Shown: positions 12,641 to 22,166 of the stretch, piece after piece
Layout of the letters: every line of letters starts with the position of its first letter
Numbering within the stretch: the stretch's first letter is position 1
Assembly: GCF_019578655.1 (NCBI RefSeq)
Contig: NC_063262.1
Location: 7,199,582-7,263,581 of the forward strand
Direction: 5' to 3'
DNA length: 64,000 nucleotides
Origin: Ricinus communis
Taxonomy: Eukaryota > Streptophyta > Magnoliopsida > Malpighiales > Euphorbiaceae
Translations under genes and position numbers: made by a program
The notes under the pieces: model-generated
What the model saw: the letters and a program-made list of their open reading frames with translations, nothing else
Database searches by the model: none
Told to the model about the DNA's origin: nothing

Positions 12641-13694
12641 GAAAATATTCGTGCACGTTTTCACGTAGCCCTGAACCACTAAGCAGAGTGGTCCAGGAAC
12701 CAGGTGATAAATTGCCGCAAAAAAGTTATGTTTCTCTCTCGACTCACTCAAATAATCTTAAGCCTTCTTTTAGATTCAAGATCGTTGCCATTGGCGGTGG
12801 CCCTTCCTTGCTCCGCCTCTTATCCTCCTTCTATCTCTTCTTTTTCTGGTTTTCCCTCTCTCTCATCTTCTATTCATCTCTCCTTTTTTGCCTCTACTTC
12901 GACTGATCTCTTTGTTGTTTGTGTGCTTGTCCAATATTAAGATTGGTATAATAAATTATTATTTCTTTCTCATATACCGATTTATTAATTTTTATTTAAT
13001 AGAGGTTTTACATTTTTTAAGCGTTATATCATTCTTTTTTTAGAATAAAACTGAAAAAGAAATTTATTTTAATTTTTATCTAACTAGACTCGTTTAAAGA
13101 TATTTCTAGAGTCGATTTGTGGATTTAAAAACTTACCGAGAAGAATTTAGTAATTAATAGAAATAATTTCTTTCTCACTATTATATGCATTTTCTGATTA
13201 TTGTTATTATTTTTTTATGATTAAGATGTATATCCTTAAAAGAAGTATTTATATTCTTCTGATAGAAAATAAATTTTTTACTTTAAATCTAAATTTTCAA
13301 ATGTAAGATATAGAAAATATAACTTGCTTCATTCTCCTATTTTTTAGGAAATCTTCATTCCAAGAAATTCTAAAAAATATGATAAAATATTTTTTAAAAA
13401 TTCAAGAGAATTTAACAAGATATTCTTACTATCGCAACTAATTTTAAAGGATAATTGTAATTGACCCATGAAATTTCTCATGTCACACTAGTTCGGATCT
13501 TACTTTTTAATATTATATTAAATATCCTCCATGGTTTGTAATTATATATTAATCTCCCTTTTTGCTAGTTATTCTTATAGTCTTGCAAACATTGGATAGT
13601 TTTAGAGTGAAAAACCTCCCTTTTGGAGCGGTTTTCAATGGCTTTTGCCACTGGAAACTTGGCCTAATTTGTATTTTCTTTTCTGTTTTGAGTG

Positions 13695-13739
<45 letters not shown>

Positions 13740-14510
13740 ACTGTTTGCATGTTTAATTATGTTGTTCTCTTTGTTATTATTAGTATTTTGTTACTATCTT
13801 TTGTGGTGGCAAATGGCCAGCCTTGGTTGAGTCCTATGTGTTCCGACCTCTTGCTAGCGAAAGCTCTATGGAATGCTATTTGGTGACAGTAGTTGGTGGG
13901 AGAGGGAGAAGGGCGCTGGCGACAAGCTTGGCGGTGAGAGAGAATCAGTCCAGACCAAATATAAATCCTTCTTGGCAGAAACAATCACGGTCGTTGTTGA
14001 TTTCCTTCTTGCCATTTATCGCTATTATTGAGGGATGTGGAAGTTCTTGGCTACTAATAGTTTATGGATTTCATTTGAGCTCTCAATCTTTTTGGCATAT
14101 TGCGAAGGCTAACGGTAGTCCATCTTTTGGCGTGGGTTTGCTTTTGCTTTACAATCATTGATCTTCATGGTAGTTGCTATGGCAGCTGTTTGTCCGTGCT
14201 CTCTACTGGTGGAATTGTGGATGGTGGTAGAGAGTTCTAGAAGGGGAGGATTAGATCAGGGGTTTAATTGTCATTTCATTTCCTATGTAGGCCTGTAGGC
14301 CGAAATTTGTATGGGTTTTAAACCTAGTTTCTTTCAACTTAAGGATGTTAAGCTTGGTTCTTACCCCTTTGGGGTTTTTAGTCTTTTAGACCTTTGGTCT
14401 AGTCATATGGTTCGTTAAGTCCAGCCTTCATGTAATTACATATTTTTACTGTTTTGGGCCTTACCCCTTATTTAATGACAGCTATTCTTTTCTTTCGACC
14501 AGAAAAAAAA
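12641..14510 (+). other. Unidentified GC-richer block ending in an A-run
   Basis: The block stands out from the AT-rich surroundings. It starts near 12640 (GGGAAAATATTCGTGCACG), passes a pyrimidine-rich leader-like stretch (12810-12900), a (TA)n microsatellite and a G-rich section (13850-14230), and ends with eight A at 14503-14510. The order (CT-rich leader, body, A-run) would fit a retroposed transcript or the non-coding part of a LINE on the plus strand. The longest open frames (12490-12906 and 13823-14161) have composition typical of non-coding translation and match no family I know. No target-site duplication was found. Confidence 0.3.
13696..13736. repeat. (TA)n microsatellite
   Basis: About 20 uninterrupted TA units within the unidentified block. 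The apparent poly-Tyr/Ile reading frames over it are artefacts of the repeat. Confidence 0.9.
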
Positions 14511-14830
14511 TTCTTTTAGTATATTAAATAAAAATAAGTGTTATTTAATATGTTTAGATTTTTGTAGGATTAAATTAATGCTTAAAAATAAAAGACATAA
14601 TCAAGCAAAAGAATATTAAATTTATTTTTTCAATTAGACACTAATAATAATTTGTGCTAAAAATAAAATTTTATTCTTATTTGATAATAAAATTAATTTT
14701 GGACGAGTTTGATACTTGATAATAAATTTAATGATCAACTATAATATTAAATTTTCAGTTTAGTCATTCAACTAACACAGAAGGAAGTAGTAGTTAGTTT
14801 TATTAAAACTCAATGGGATTTTGATATACT
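14511..14830. other. AT-rich intergenic DNA
   Basis: AT-rich with no recognised element or gene. Confidence 0.5.
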
Positions 14831-14990
14831 AAAAAAAATATAAGGACCGACTTGTATTAGACCAGACCTTAGAGTACATAATATTTAACTCTTTGTAAAA
14901 AATACATTTCAAAAGTATATAGCATCCATAGATTGAACCTAGGTTAATACTCCTTGATAAACAAATGCTTAGCCAAGCTATCCACAATGA
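14831..14990 (-). mobile_element. Possible tRNA-derived SINE
   Basis: On the minus strand the head reads GGATAGCTTGGCTAAGCATT, containing an A-box-like word (TGGCTAAGCAT, 10 of 11 to TRGYNNARNNG). It is followed about 25 bp later by a B-box-like GGTTCAATC (plus positions 14931-14939). The body ends at a T-run on the minus strand (A8 at about 14831-14838 on plus). Box order and spacing and the T-run end fit plant SINEs. I found no duplication of the flanks and only one copy in the window. Confidence 0.35.
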
Positions 14991-16293
14991 AATGATACTT
15001 TTTACATCGACTTATATATAAGAATTTGATAAGTTCGGTTTTATCATTTTTTTTTACCATAAAAATGAACTAAAACAGAATATACAAATTGTCTTAAAAT
15101 GAAAATTAAAAATTAAAATAAATTTTGGTTTAATTCAGTTTTTCGGTTCAAACAGAATAGTGCATACTCCTATTATGGAGGCTTAAATAGTGTTAATGGC
15201 CAAAATATGATAGTGACAGGCGATGAGTTGTTTAGAAAAATAAAAAAAATAAAAAAGAATGAGACCAAAAATGGTATTAATTCTTAGTAATTTTATTATG
15301 GTTTTAGTAAAATAATGTATGACTAAATGTCTTTTATTATTTGGTATACATTATAGTGGGTATTCGTATTAATAAAGAATAATTAAGAATTTTTAAAACA
15401 TTGAGAGTAAAAATGAGATAAAATAAAGTATAAGGATTTAATTATCTTTTCCCAGATTTTTCAAGGGATTTTATGTATCTTTTGTAGAAAAAGAAAATCA
15501 AAGAAATAACCAGTCAACGACAACTTACTGTTTAGGAGGTAGCCAGTAATTCTAATTAAGAGCTAAGATTAAAAAGAACTAATCCAACGATGAAAAGTGG
15601 GCTGGTGCACCTATACAGCGGTGCACTATAAAATGACCAAAAAGTTCTATACAGCAATCTTCACGGCAATTAGTCTCCATGACTGTATTCAGAAAAAAGA
15701 ATCTTATATACCAATCTTCACGGCAATTACTCTCTACAGTGAACTAAAAGCCACATCTGTAAAAGGTCCAAAAGTAAAGAAAAATTCACAATAAATTAAA
15801 AATGAAAATCAATATGAAACATTAGGGAGTACTAATATTTGTATTCATTAAATTCTTCTATTACATCTAATTACAGTTACAATGTTAAGCATCATATTTT
15901 AATTTATACCAATTCTTAGATGTCACGTATTATTTTTTTATAAAATTATTTTATTAATTAAAAAATAATTTTAAAATATTCAGTTTTATAAAAATATTAT
16001 ACATCACATTAGACAAATAAAAACTGAGCGAATTTTAAAATTCTTTTAAGGTATTGTAGTTAGGATGCCGTAATTAGTTATTAGTCATTAAATTATATAA
16101 AATTAATCTTGGCTATTAATATTTTGTAAATTTTTATTTATTTATTTTTTTTACTTATTAACATGTAACTAGTAATACAAGTTATTTTCTTTGTAATATC
16201 CTAAAACTTAAAATATATATTAAGTTTTTTCTTTTAATTTTATTATGTTTCTCTCTTTTCTTTCTGAAATCATCAATTATATATTTCATCAAT
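14991..16293. other. AT-rich intergenic DNA
   Basis: A short direct repeat, ATCTTCACGGCAATTA, occurs twice at about 15657 and 15715. Otherwise it is AT-rich. GH5 exons 1-3 were looked for here, in case the copia insertion split the 22-kb copy, and were not found. Confidence 0.5.
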
Positions 16294-16298
16294 AGTAG

Positions 16299-16553
16299 TG
16301 AACAATTTAGAGGTAAAAAACAAGGAAAAGCTTTACAATGGTATCTATATATACACAAAGTTCACTTGCTATCTAAGAAAGAAAGAGAAAAATATCTTTT
16401 ATTTTATAGCGAGAATAAAGGACAGAAAAAATAACAGAAAATGTCAGAGAATCATAGAATGGAATGATGTGCAGGGAATGATGCCGTTGTAACAGAATGG
16501 AGGAAATGCTTCTAGAATATGCAGAGTCTTCTAGAAGATAGTATAATTCTACA
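16299..16553 (-). repeat. 3' LTR of the copia element
   Basis: 255 bp, starting TGAACAATTT and ending AATTCTACA on the plus strand. On the element strand it begins TGTAGAATTATAC. It contains two TTCTAGAA words (16510-16517 and 16529-16536) and a TATA-box-like TATAAAATA (plus 16400-16408). Compared with the right-hand LTR, the only differences I see are a 14/16-bp patch at about 16400-16414 and one substitution near 16428. Confidence 0.95.
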
Positions 16554-16566
16554 TCCCCCCTTCAAG
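16554..16566 (-). other. Polypurine tract
   Basis: On the element strand TTGAAGGGGGGA lies directly against the 3' LTR. This is the plus-strand DNA primer of LTR retrotransposons. The pol stop codon TGA (16562-16564) overlaps it. Confidence 0.85.
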
Positions 16567-19500
16567 TTGGAGATTGGTGGAGATCAAACAATCCCAACTT
16601 GAGCAACAAGTGTTTGAACTGAGGAGCAGCCAGAGATTTTGTGAAGATGTCTGCTGGTTGTTGTTGAGAAGGAATATGTGTGGGATAAACAAAGCCTTGC
16701 TTATACTGATCTCTGACTAAATGGCAATCGATGTCCAGATGTTTGGTTCTCTCATGAAAAACTGGGTTGGCTGTTATATGGAGAGCTGCTCTGTTGTCAC
16801 ACCAGAGTGGGATGGGAGTGTGGACATCGATGTTAAAATCTTTAAGAACATATGAGATCCATTGTAGCTCACAAATGCTTCTGCAGAAGATCTTGATACT
16901 GTCGTTTGCTTCTTGATTTTCCAGCTAATGAGTGAAGGACCAAGGAAAACGCAGAAGCCAGTTAAGGACCTCTTAGAATCCATGCAGGATGCCCAATCTG
17001 CATCACTGAATGCTTGTAACTGCAGGTTATTGTTGTTAGAATAGAGGAGACCGAAGGAAGGACTACCTTTAAGGTATTTGAGAAGATGAAGAGCTGCAAC
17101 CCAATGTGTTTCACATGGTGAGTTAACAAATTGACTAAGTTGCTGGACAGAGTAGGTTATATCTGGCCTACTGATGTTTAAATAGAGTAATTTTCCAATA
17201 AGCCTCTTGTACTTTTCTGGTTCTGACAAAAGAGGACCAAAAGCAGAATGTAACTTTAGACCTTTGGGCAAGGGAGTAGTAGCAGGCTTTGCACCCAGTA
17301 GACCAACATCTGAAAGAATGTCTAGCAAATATTTTCTTTGATTTATCACAGTTCCTTGAGAGCCTCTTGCTATTTCAAGCCCCAGAAAGTATTTGGCATG
17401 ACCAAGATCTTTAATGGTGAACTGTTTATCCAGGTATCATTTCATAAAAGCAATATCAGATTCTGAAGTTCCAGTTATCAGAATGTCATCAACATAAATA
17501 ATCAGAACTGTGAAGATGTCTGAAGTTTGTTTGATGAACAAGCAATTGTCAAATGTTGACTGTCTGAAACCAGCAGCCTTCACTTTATCACAGAATTCAG
17601 CATTCCATTGCCTTGATGCTTGTTTCAGAACATATAGGGACCTTTTTAACTTGCAGACTGTATTCTCTTTGGCTTGAGAGTATCCCTCTAGGAGTGTCAT
17701 GTAGACTTCTTCTTCAAAAAAACCATGCAAAAAAGCATTGTTTATGTCTAGTTGGTGAATAGGCCAAGACTTTGCAGTGGCAATGACAATAAAGATTCTG
17801 ACAGTAACAATCTTTGCTACTGGTGAGAAGCTTTCAAAATAATCAATTCCTTCCAATTGGTGAAAACCCTTTACCACTAGCCTGGCTTTGTGTCTATCCA
17901 CAGTACCATCTGGCTTCAGTTTGAGCTTGAAAACCCATTTACAACTGATAGCCTTCTTATCAGTTGGTAATTCCACCAAATCCCAAGTGCCATTTTTCTC
18001 TAAAGCTTGTAGTTCATTCTCCATAGCTAATCTCCAAGATTGATCAGTACAGGCTTGTTTATATGAAACTGGTTCCTGCATATTAGATACATTTGCCAAA
18101 AAGGATGCATATTTTTGTGATAGGTTTGTGGTTTGTGAAAAAGGAAAAGTGTTAGGTGTGTATTGAGTCAAATTCTTTATTTTAATTTGAGTGTTGAGAG
18201 TTGGCACAGTGGTGAGGTTGGTGACATAGTCTTTTAGCCATGAAGGCTTACTTTTGATTCTGGTACTTTGTTTGGTAGGTGCTGGTGCAGTGATGACTAT
18301 GGGATTTTGAGTGTGATCAGAAGAAGTGGGAGAATTTTGGGGTTCAAGTGTTTGCTCTAAGTTATTTTCAGTTGGTGTTTGAATATTAGGAGAAGGGAAA
18401 TCAAGGCTTTCATCTATAGCAATAGGAAGAGGATTCTCATCATGGATACTCTTATTTTCAGAAAAAGGAAAAATAGATTCATAAAATTTTACATGCCTTG
18501 AAACATAGATTTTGTGATTTTCTAAGTTATAAACTTTTTAACCTTTCTGACCATGACTATGGCCAATGAAAAAACATTTGTAAGCTCTTTGTTCAAATTT
18601 GTCTCTATTTGGATGAGTATTTGTCATAAAACACAGACAACCAAAAGTTTTAAAATCTGTATAGTTAGGGGTAGTTTTATGTAGCTGTTCATATGGAGTT
18701 TTCCATTGTAAAATGGAAGATGGTGTTCTGTTTATGATGTGGGTTGCCATAAGTATTGAGCTACCCCAGAATTTTTTTGGTAAACAAGATTGGAACATTA
18801 AGGCCCTAGCTACTTGTAGCAGATGTTTATGTTTTCTCTCAACAACTCCATTTTGTTGTGGAGTATAGGGACAAGATTTTTGATGATTTATACCTCTTTC
18901 AGTTAGGAGTTTTTGAAATTCAGAGTTAGTGAACTCAGTTCCATTGTCACTACGAACAGTTTTAATAACCTTTTCATGTTGATTTTGAATCATATTGATG
19001 AAATGAGAGAATATGGAGGTGGTAAGAGTTTTATTAGCCATAAGAAAAGTCCATGTGGCTCTGGAAAAATCATCTACAATAGTAAGAACATATCTTGCTC
19101 CCTCTATAGATTGAAGCTTGTAAGGACCCCAAATGTCTAAGTGAATGAGACTGAAAGATTCTTTAGTGGTAGTTTGACTGATCTGAAAAGGTAAACGATG
19201 TTGCTTTGATTTATGACAAATTTCACATCTAAGAAGATCTTTTAATTTTAAGTTATGGAAAAATTCATCATGCTGCAAAACACTTATAGGACAATGTCCA
19301 AAACGATTATGCCATAAAACATGTTTTGAAGGAGAAATTTTTTTATTGATGACTGCAGTACAAGATAGAACGTTTCTTTCAGAATTTAAAAATAACTTTG
19401 AAACATTACACTTTGAATTCTTAAAACTAAGAGTATCCAGGATGTAGAGGCTTCCTAGAGCTTTTTCTGTGGCCAGTATAGTTTTAGTCTGAAGGTCCTG

Positions 19501-19905
19501 CAAAGTGCAATCAGTGGGTGTAAAGATACATTCAAGCTGAGCAGTCTTAGCAAGTTTATGAACAGAGATGAGATTGAATTTAAAACTTGGTATGTAAAGA
19601 ACATCATTCAAAGTAATTTTGTTTTCCAGGTTTATGTTTCCAATACTATCAATATACCTGATAGTGCCATCAGGTAAGAAAACAGGGGTAGGTCTATGTG
19701 ATGGTTTAAGATGTTTAAAAAAAAATTTAGTTCCAGTCATGTGATTAGTGGCTCCAGTATCCAATATCCAGGCACCAGTTTCAGATAAATTAGCAGTACT
19801 TGAAGCAATACTTAAAGCAAATTTTAGTTGAGAATCTTTACCTGCATAGCCATCCATCATAGCAAGATTCATGAAATTACCTTCTGTGAGTACTTTCCCT
19901 TTCAT
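16562..19905 (-). pseudogene. copia pol (protease-integrase-RT-RNase H) with two stops and one frameshifting deletion
   Basis: Starts at ATG 19905. Protease: LDTGATNHM (Asp about residue 49). Integrase: an HHCC finger (LWHNRFGH, then CEICHKSK) and the DDE core, with Asp in HLDIWGPY, Asp in VRSDNGTEF and Glu in GVVERKHKHL. A TAA at 18538-18540 then interrupts the frame where related proteins read on. The same frame continues through a Ser/Pro-rich linker to the RT (KWVFKLKLKPDGT, LDINNAFLHG, YVDDILITG). A TGA at 17437-17439 breaks the frame again. RT end and RNase H follow (SDADWASC). Near 16874, just after SSAEA, a deletion of roughly 10-15 codons shifts the frame; the rest (LWCDNRAALH to TKSLAAPQFKH) is readable one frame over and ends at the TGA at 16562. 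Nothing is lost beyond these lesions. I infer a recently inserted but defective copy. Confidence 0.9.
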
Positions 19906-20924
19906 CGCCTTTGAATTTCTTGTTGAACCAGACTTGCAATGTCATCTTGCCTGTTCTTCTTTCCTTCCTCCTTTCCTTCAGAATCATAGTCTAAAGGACT
20001 ATCAACCATGTTAGCTGTAGCCTTCAGTGTTCCTTTCTTTTGTTGGTCTTTTAGCTCTTTGAACCAATCTGGATAGCCATGAAGTTTGAAACAAGATTCC
20101 TTTAAGTGACCCTTCTGTTTGCAATGCTCACACTGTTGTTTTTCTTTATCCTTCTTGTTAAGAACCTTGGAAAAGAAAGGTTTTTCCTGAAAACTTCCTT
20201 GAGTCTTAACCATCAAACCAGTTCCTTCTATATGCTCATTGAAATTGATGTGAACCTCCTTCTGCTTTTCCACACTAAGCATCATAGAGTATGCACGATT
20301 AACAGAGGGAAAAGGTTCCATGACCAAGATCTGATTCTTGGTATTATTATAGCAATCATTTAAACCCATCAGAAATTGCATCAGCCTATTCATGGAGTGC
20401 AGATCAGATACAACCTTTGATGCACCACAAGAACAAGCTGGCAAGGGCAATAAACAGGCAAATTCATCCCATAGGAGTTTAAGCCTGGTGTAGTAAGTAG
20501 AAACTGATTCATTTCCTTGTGAAACTGAGGAAATTTCTCTTTGAAGTTGATATAGGAGAGGCCCATTACTTTCTCCATAGCGCTCTGCTATCTCATCCCA
20601 TAGCTCCTTTGCAGTAGTTGTATAGAGAAAACCATCAACTATCTCTTTAGAAATGGAGTTTAAGATCCAGGAGGTTACCACGTAGTTAACTCTGGTCCAA
20701 GTTTCAAATTCAAGACTTTCTTCATCAGGGATAGGAATCTTCCCATTAACAAATCCGAGCTTCATTTTTGCTCCCAAAGCAATCTTCATCGATCTGCTCC
20801 ATGTAAGAAAATTAATTCTTGTTAATGGTGCTGTTACCAGAACCATACCAGGATGATCAGAACCTTGAAGGAGAAAAGGATCTCCATTACTGGTTCTATT
20901 AGTTGGGTTATCACTATCAGCCAT
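19902..20924 (-). CDS. copia Gag (capsid/nucleocapsid)
   Basis: A 340-residue open frame starting at ATG 20924, about 40 bp inside the primer site. The N-terminal half is a copia-type Gag (NFLTWSRSMKIALGAKMK, followed by the ELWDEIAERYG and LKLLWDEF segments). A CCHC zinc knuckle lies at C265, C268, H273 and C278 (CEHCKQKGHLKESC), the RNA-binding nucleocapsid motif. The frame is intact. Its TGA overlaps the ATG of pol by ATGA in another frame, whereas most copia elements read gag and pol as one frame. Either this family couples the two by re-initiation or frameshifting, or one base was lost at the junction. Gag assembles the cytoplasmic virus-like particle in which reverse transcription occurs. 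Confidence 0.9.
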   Translation of the reverse strand: MADSDNPTNRTSNGDPFLLQGSDHPGMVLVTAPLTRINFLTWSRSMKIALGAKMKLGFVNGKIPIPDEESLEFETWTRVNYVVTSWILNSISKEIVDGFLYTTTAKELWDEIAERYGESNGPLLYQLQREISSVSQGNESVSTYYTRLKLLWDEFACLLPLPACSCGASKVVSDLHSMNRLMQFLMGLNDCYNNTKNQILVMEPFPSVNRAYSMMLSVEKQKEVHINFNEHIEGTGLMVKTQGSFQEKPFFSKVLNKKDKEKQQCEHCKQKGHLKESCFKLHGYPDWFKELKDQQKKGTLKATANMVDSPLDYDSEGKEEGKKNRQDDIASLVQQEIQRR

Positions 20925-20960
20925 GATAGCAAAAGAAAAGGTTATTCAGGCACCTGATCT

Positions 20961-20976
20961 TGGTGCTCTGATACCA
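20961..20976 (-). other. Primer binding site (initiator tRNA-Met type)
   Basis: On the element strand TGGTATCAGAGCACCA directly follows the 5' LTR. It matches the plant copia consensus complementary to the 3' end of initiator methionine tRNA. Confidence 0.9.
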
Positions 20977-21233
20977 TGAACAATTTAGAGGTAAAAAACA
21001 AGGAAAAGCTTTACAATGGTATCTATATATACACAAAGTTCACTTGCTATCTAAGAAAGAAAGAGAAAAATATCTTTGCCATTTCGTATAGCGAATAAAG
21101 GACAGAAAGAATAACAGAAAATGTCAGAGAATCATAGAATGGAATGATGTGCAGGGAATGATGCCGTTGTAACAGAATGGAGGAAATGCTTCTAGAATAT
21201 GCAGAGTCTTCTAGAAGATAGTATAATTCTACA
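20977..21233 (-). repeat. 5' LTR of the copia element (promoter LTR)
   Basis: 257 bp with the same termini as the other LTR. The two TTCTAGAA words are at 21190-21197 and 21209-21216. The TATA-like box of the other LTR is replaced here by TATACGAAATGGC on the element strand (plus 21078-21091), so the promoter of this copy may be weakened. Another TATATATAG word lies further inside. Confidence 0.95.
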
Positions 21234-21238
21234 AGTAG

Positions 21239-22166
21239 TTAAATTGAAGGTTTTAATTTGTTCAATCATTTAACAAGAGTTTCTTTTATATTTAAATATC
21301 CTATTAGTTTCTTTTTTACTTTGTTAATTTAAAGCAAAATATATTTGTTTTAGAATAACAATTGAGATTGTTAAGAAATATGCATGAGTTGTTTAAATTT
21401 TAGATTTAGATTGATTTAAAAGGTTTAATATATATTATGTATGATATAATTTCATAGTTCTTAGGTCATTATATTTTGTTATATATTTTTTAAAATTTAT
21501 AATTTTTTTGCCTTTTTTTCTATCAGGTTGAATTTTCTGAGATCATATTATTTATTGTAATATAAATATTGTGTGAATTAGAAATATTTAAGTTTTAACT
21601 TACTTAAAATCGTAAGTCAATCAACCAACTATTTATTTAACGACAGAAGTATAATATTAAATTAATATATAATATATAATATATATAGTATAATAAATTA
21701 ATATATATATATATATACTATAATATAGTACAATAATAAATTAATAGATAATATATATTATTAATTATTATATATTATTTAATTTTATTATATTAGTAAT
21801 ATAACTAATAATTAATATTAAATAATACTTAATCTAATATTAAATAAATTAATAATATAATAATAAATAATTTTATATAATTAATTTATAATAATCTTAT
21901 AATAATCTAATACTTTTTTTTTTAGGAACACTTTCTCTTTGTGGTATTTCATCATTGGCCTATTTTTGGTCCAAAGATGAAATTCTTAATGATAGTTGGT
22001 TGTATTCACCAGTTTTTTGCAATAATAGTTTTAAATGTTCATTTAAGAAATTACAGTGACAAAACAAACAGTTCATTTTATTCAATATCTTTATGGAGTA
22101 AAGAAGGATCAAAAATAGCAATTCAAGAAACTGAAGGTTTATTGGTTTGCTTATGCTTGTGACTAG
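21239..22166. other. AT-rich sequence upstream of the second GH5 locus
   Basis: Dense AT dinucleotide and TAATATA runs at about 21640-21900. No fascin-like exon or signal-peptide exon can be read here. The open frame at 21941-22162 has no resemblance to the family. Confidence 0.55.

Larger units (their letters stand above)
16294..21238 (-). mobile_element. Complete Ty1/copia LTR retrotransposon (minus strand), with damaged pol
   Basis: The element runs from 16299 to 21233 between two LTRs with TG...CA ends and is flanked by a 5-bp target duplication AGTAG (16294-16298 and 21234-21238). It reads right to left: 5' LTR, primer binding site, gag, pol (protease, integrase, reverse transcriptase, RNase H), polypurine tract, 3' LTR. 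The order integrase then RT is diagnostic of Ty1/copia. The LTRs are almost identical apart from one short patch, so insertion was recent. Pol carries two in-frame stops and a frameshifting deletion, so this copy cannot make a complete polymerase. It sits between the first and second GH5 loci and does not interrupt a recognisable gene. Confidence 0.95.

Noticed and set aside
13562..13886. Three overlapping open frames with poly-Tyr/Ile
   Set aside because: They are translations of the (TA)n microsatellite and have no other coding signal.
13823..14161. 112-codon frame as a small gene
   Set aside because: Composition and lack of any motif look non-coding; it lies inside the unidentified A-tailed block.
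15657..15730. Direct repeat ATCTTCACGGCAATTA as an element end
   Set aside because: Only two short copies about 58 bp apart, with no inverted partner.
18913..19140. Plus-strand frames over the copia element (also 20106-20363)
   Set aside because: They are antisense shadows of pol and gag.
16294..21238. Copia element as an interruption of the 22-kb GH5 gene
   Set aside because: No GH5 exons were found on the left side of the insertion, so it lies between loci as far as can be seen.
21941..22162. Upstream frame as the missing exon 3 of the 22-kb GH5 copy
   Set aside because: It lacks the LWRIN start and the ASNGKFIQ end of the fascin-like exon, and similarity is limited to a few scattered residues.
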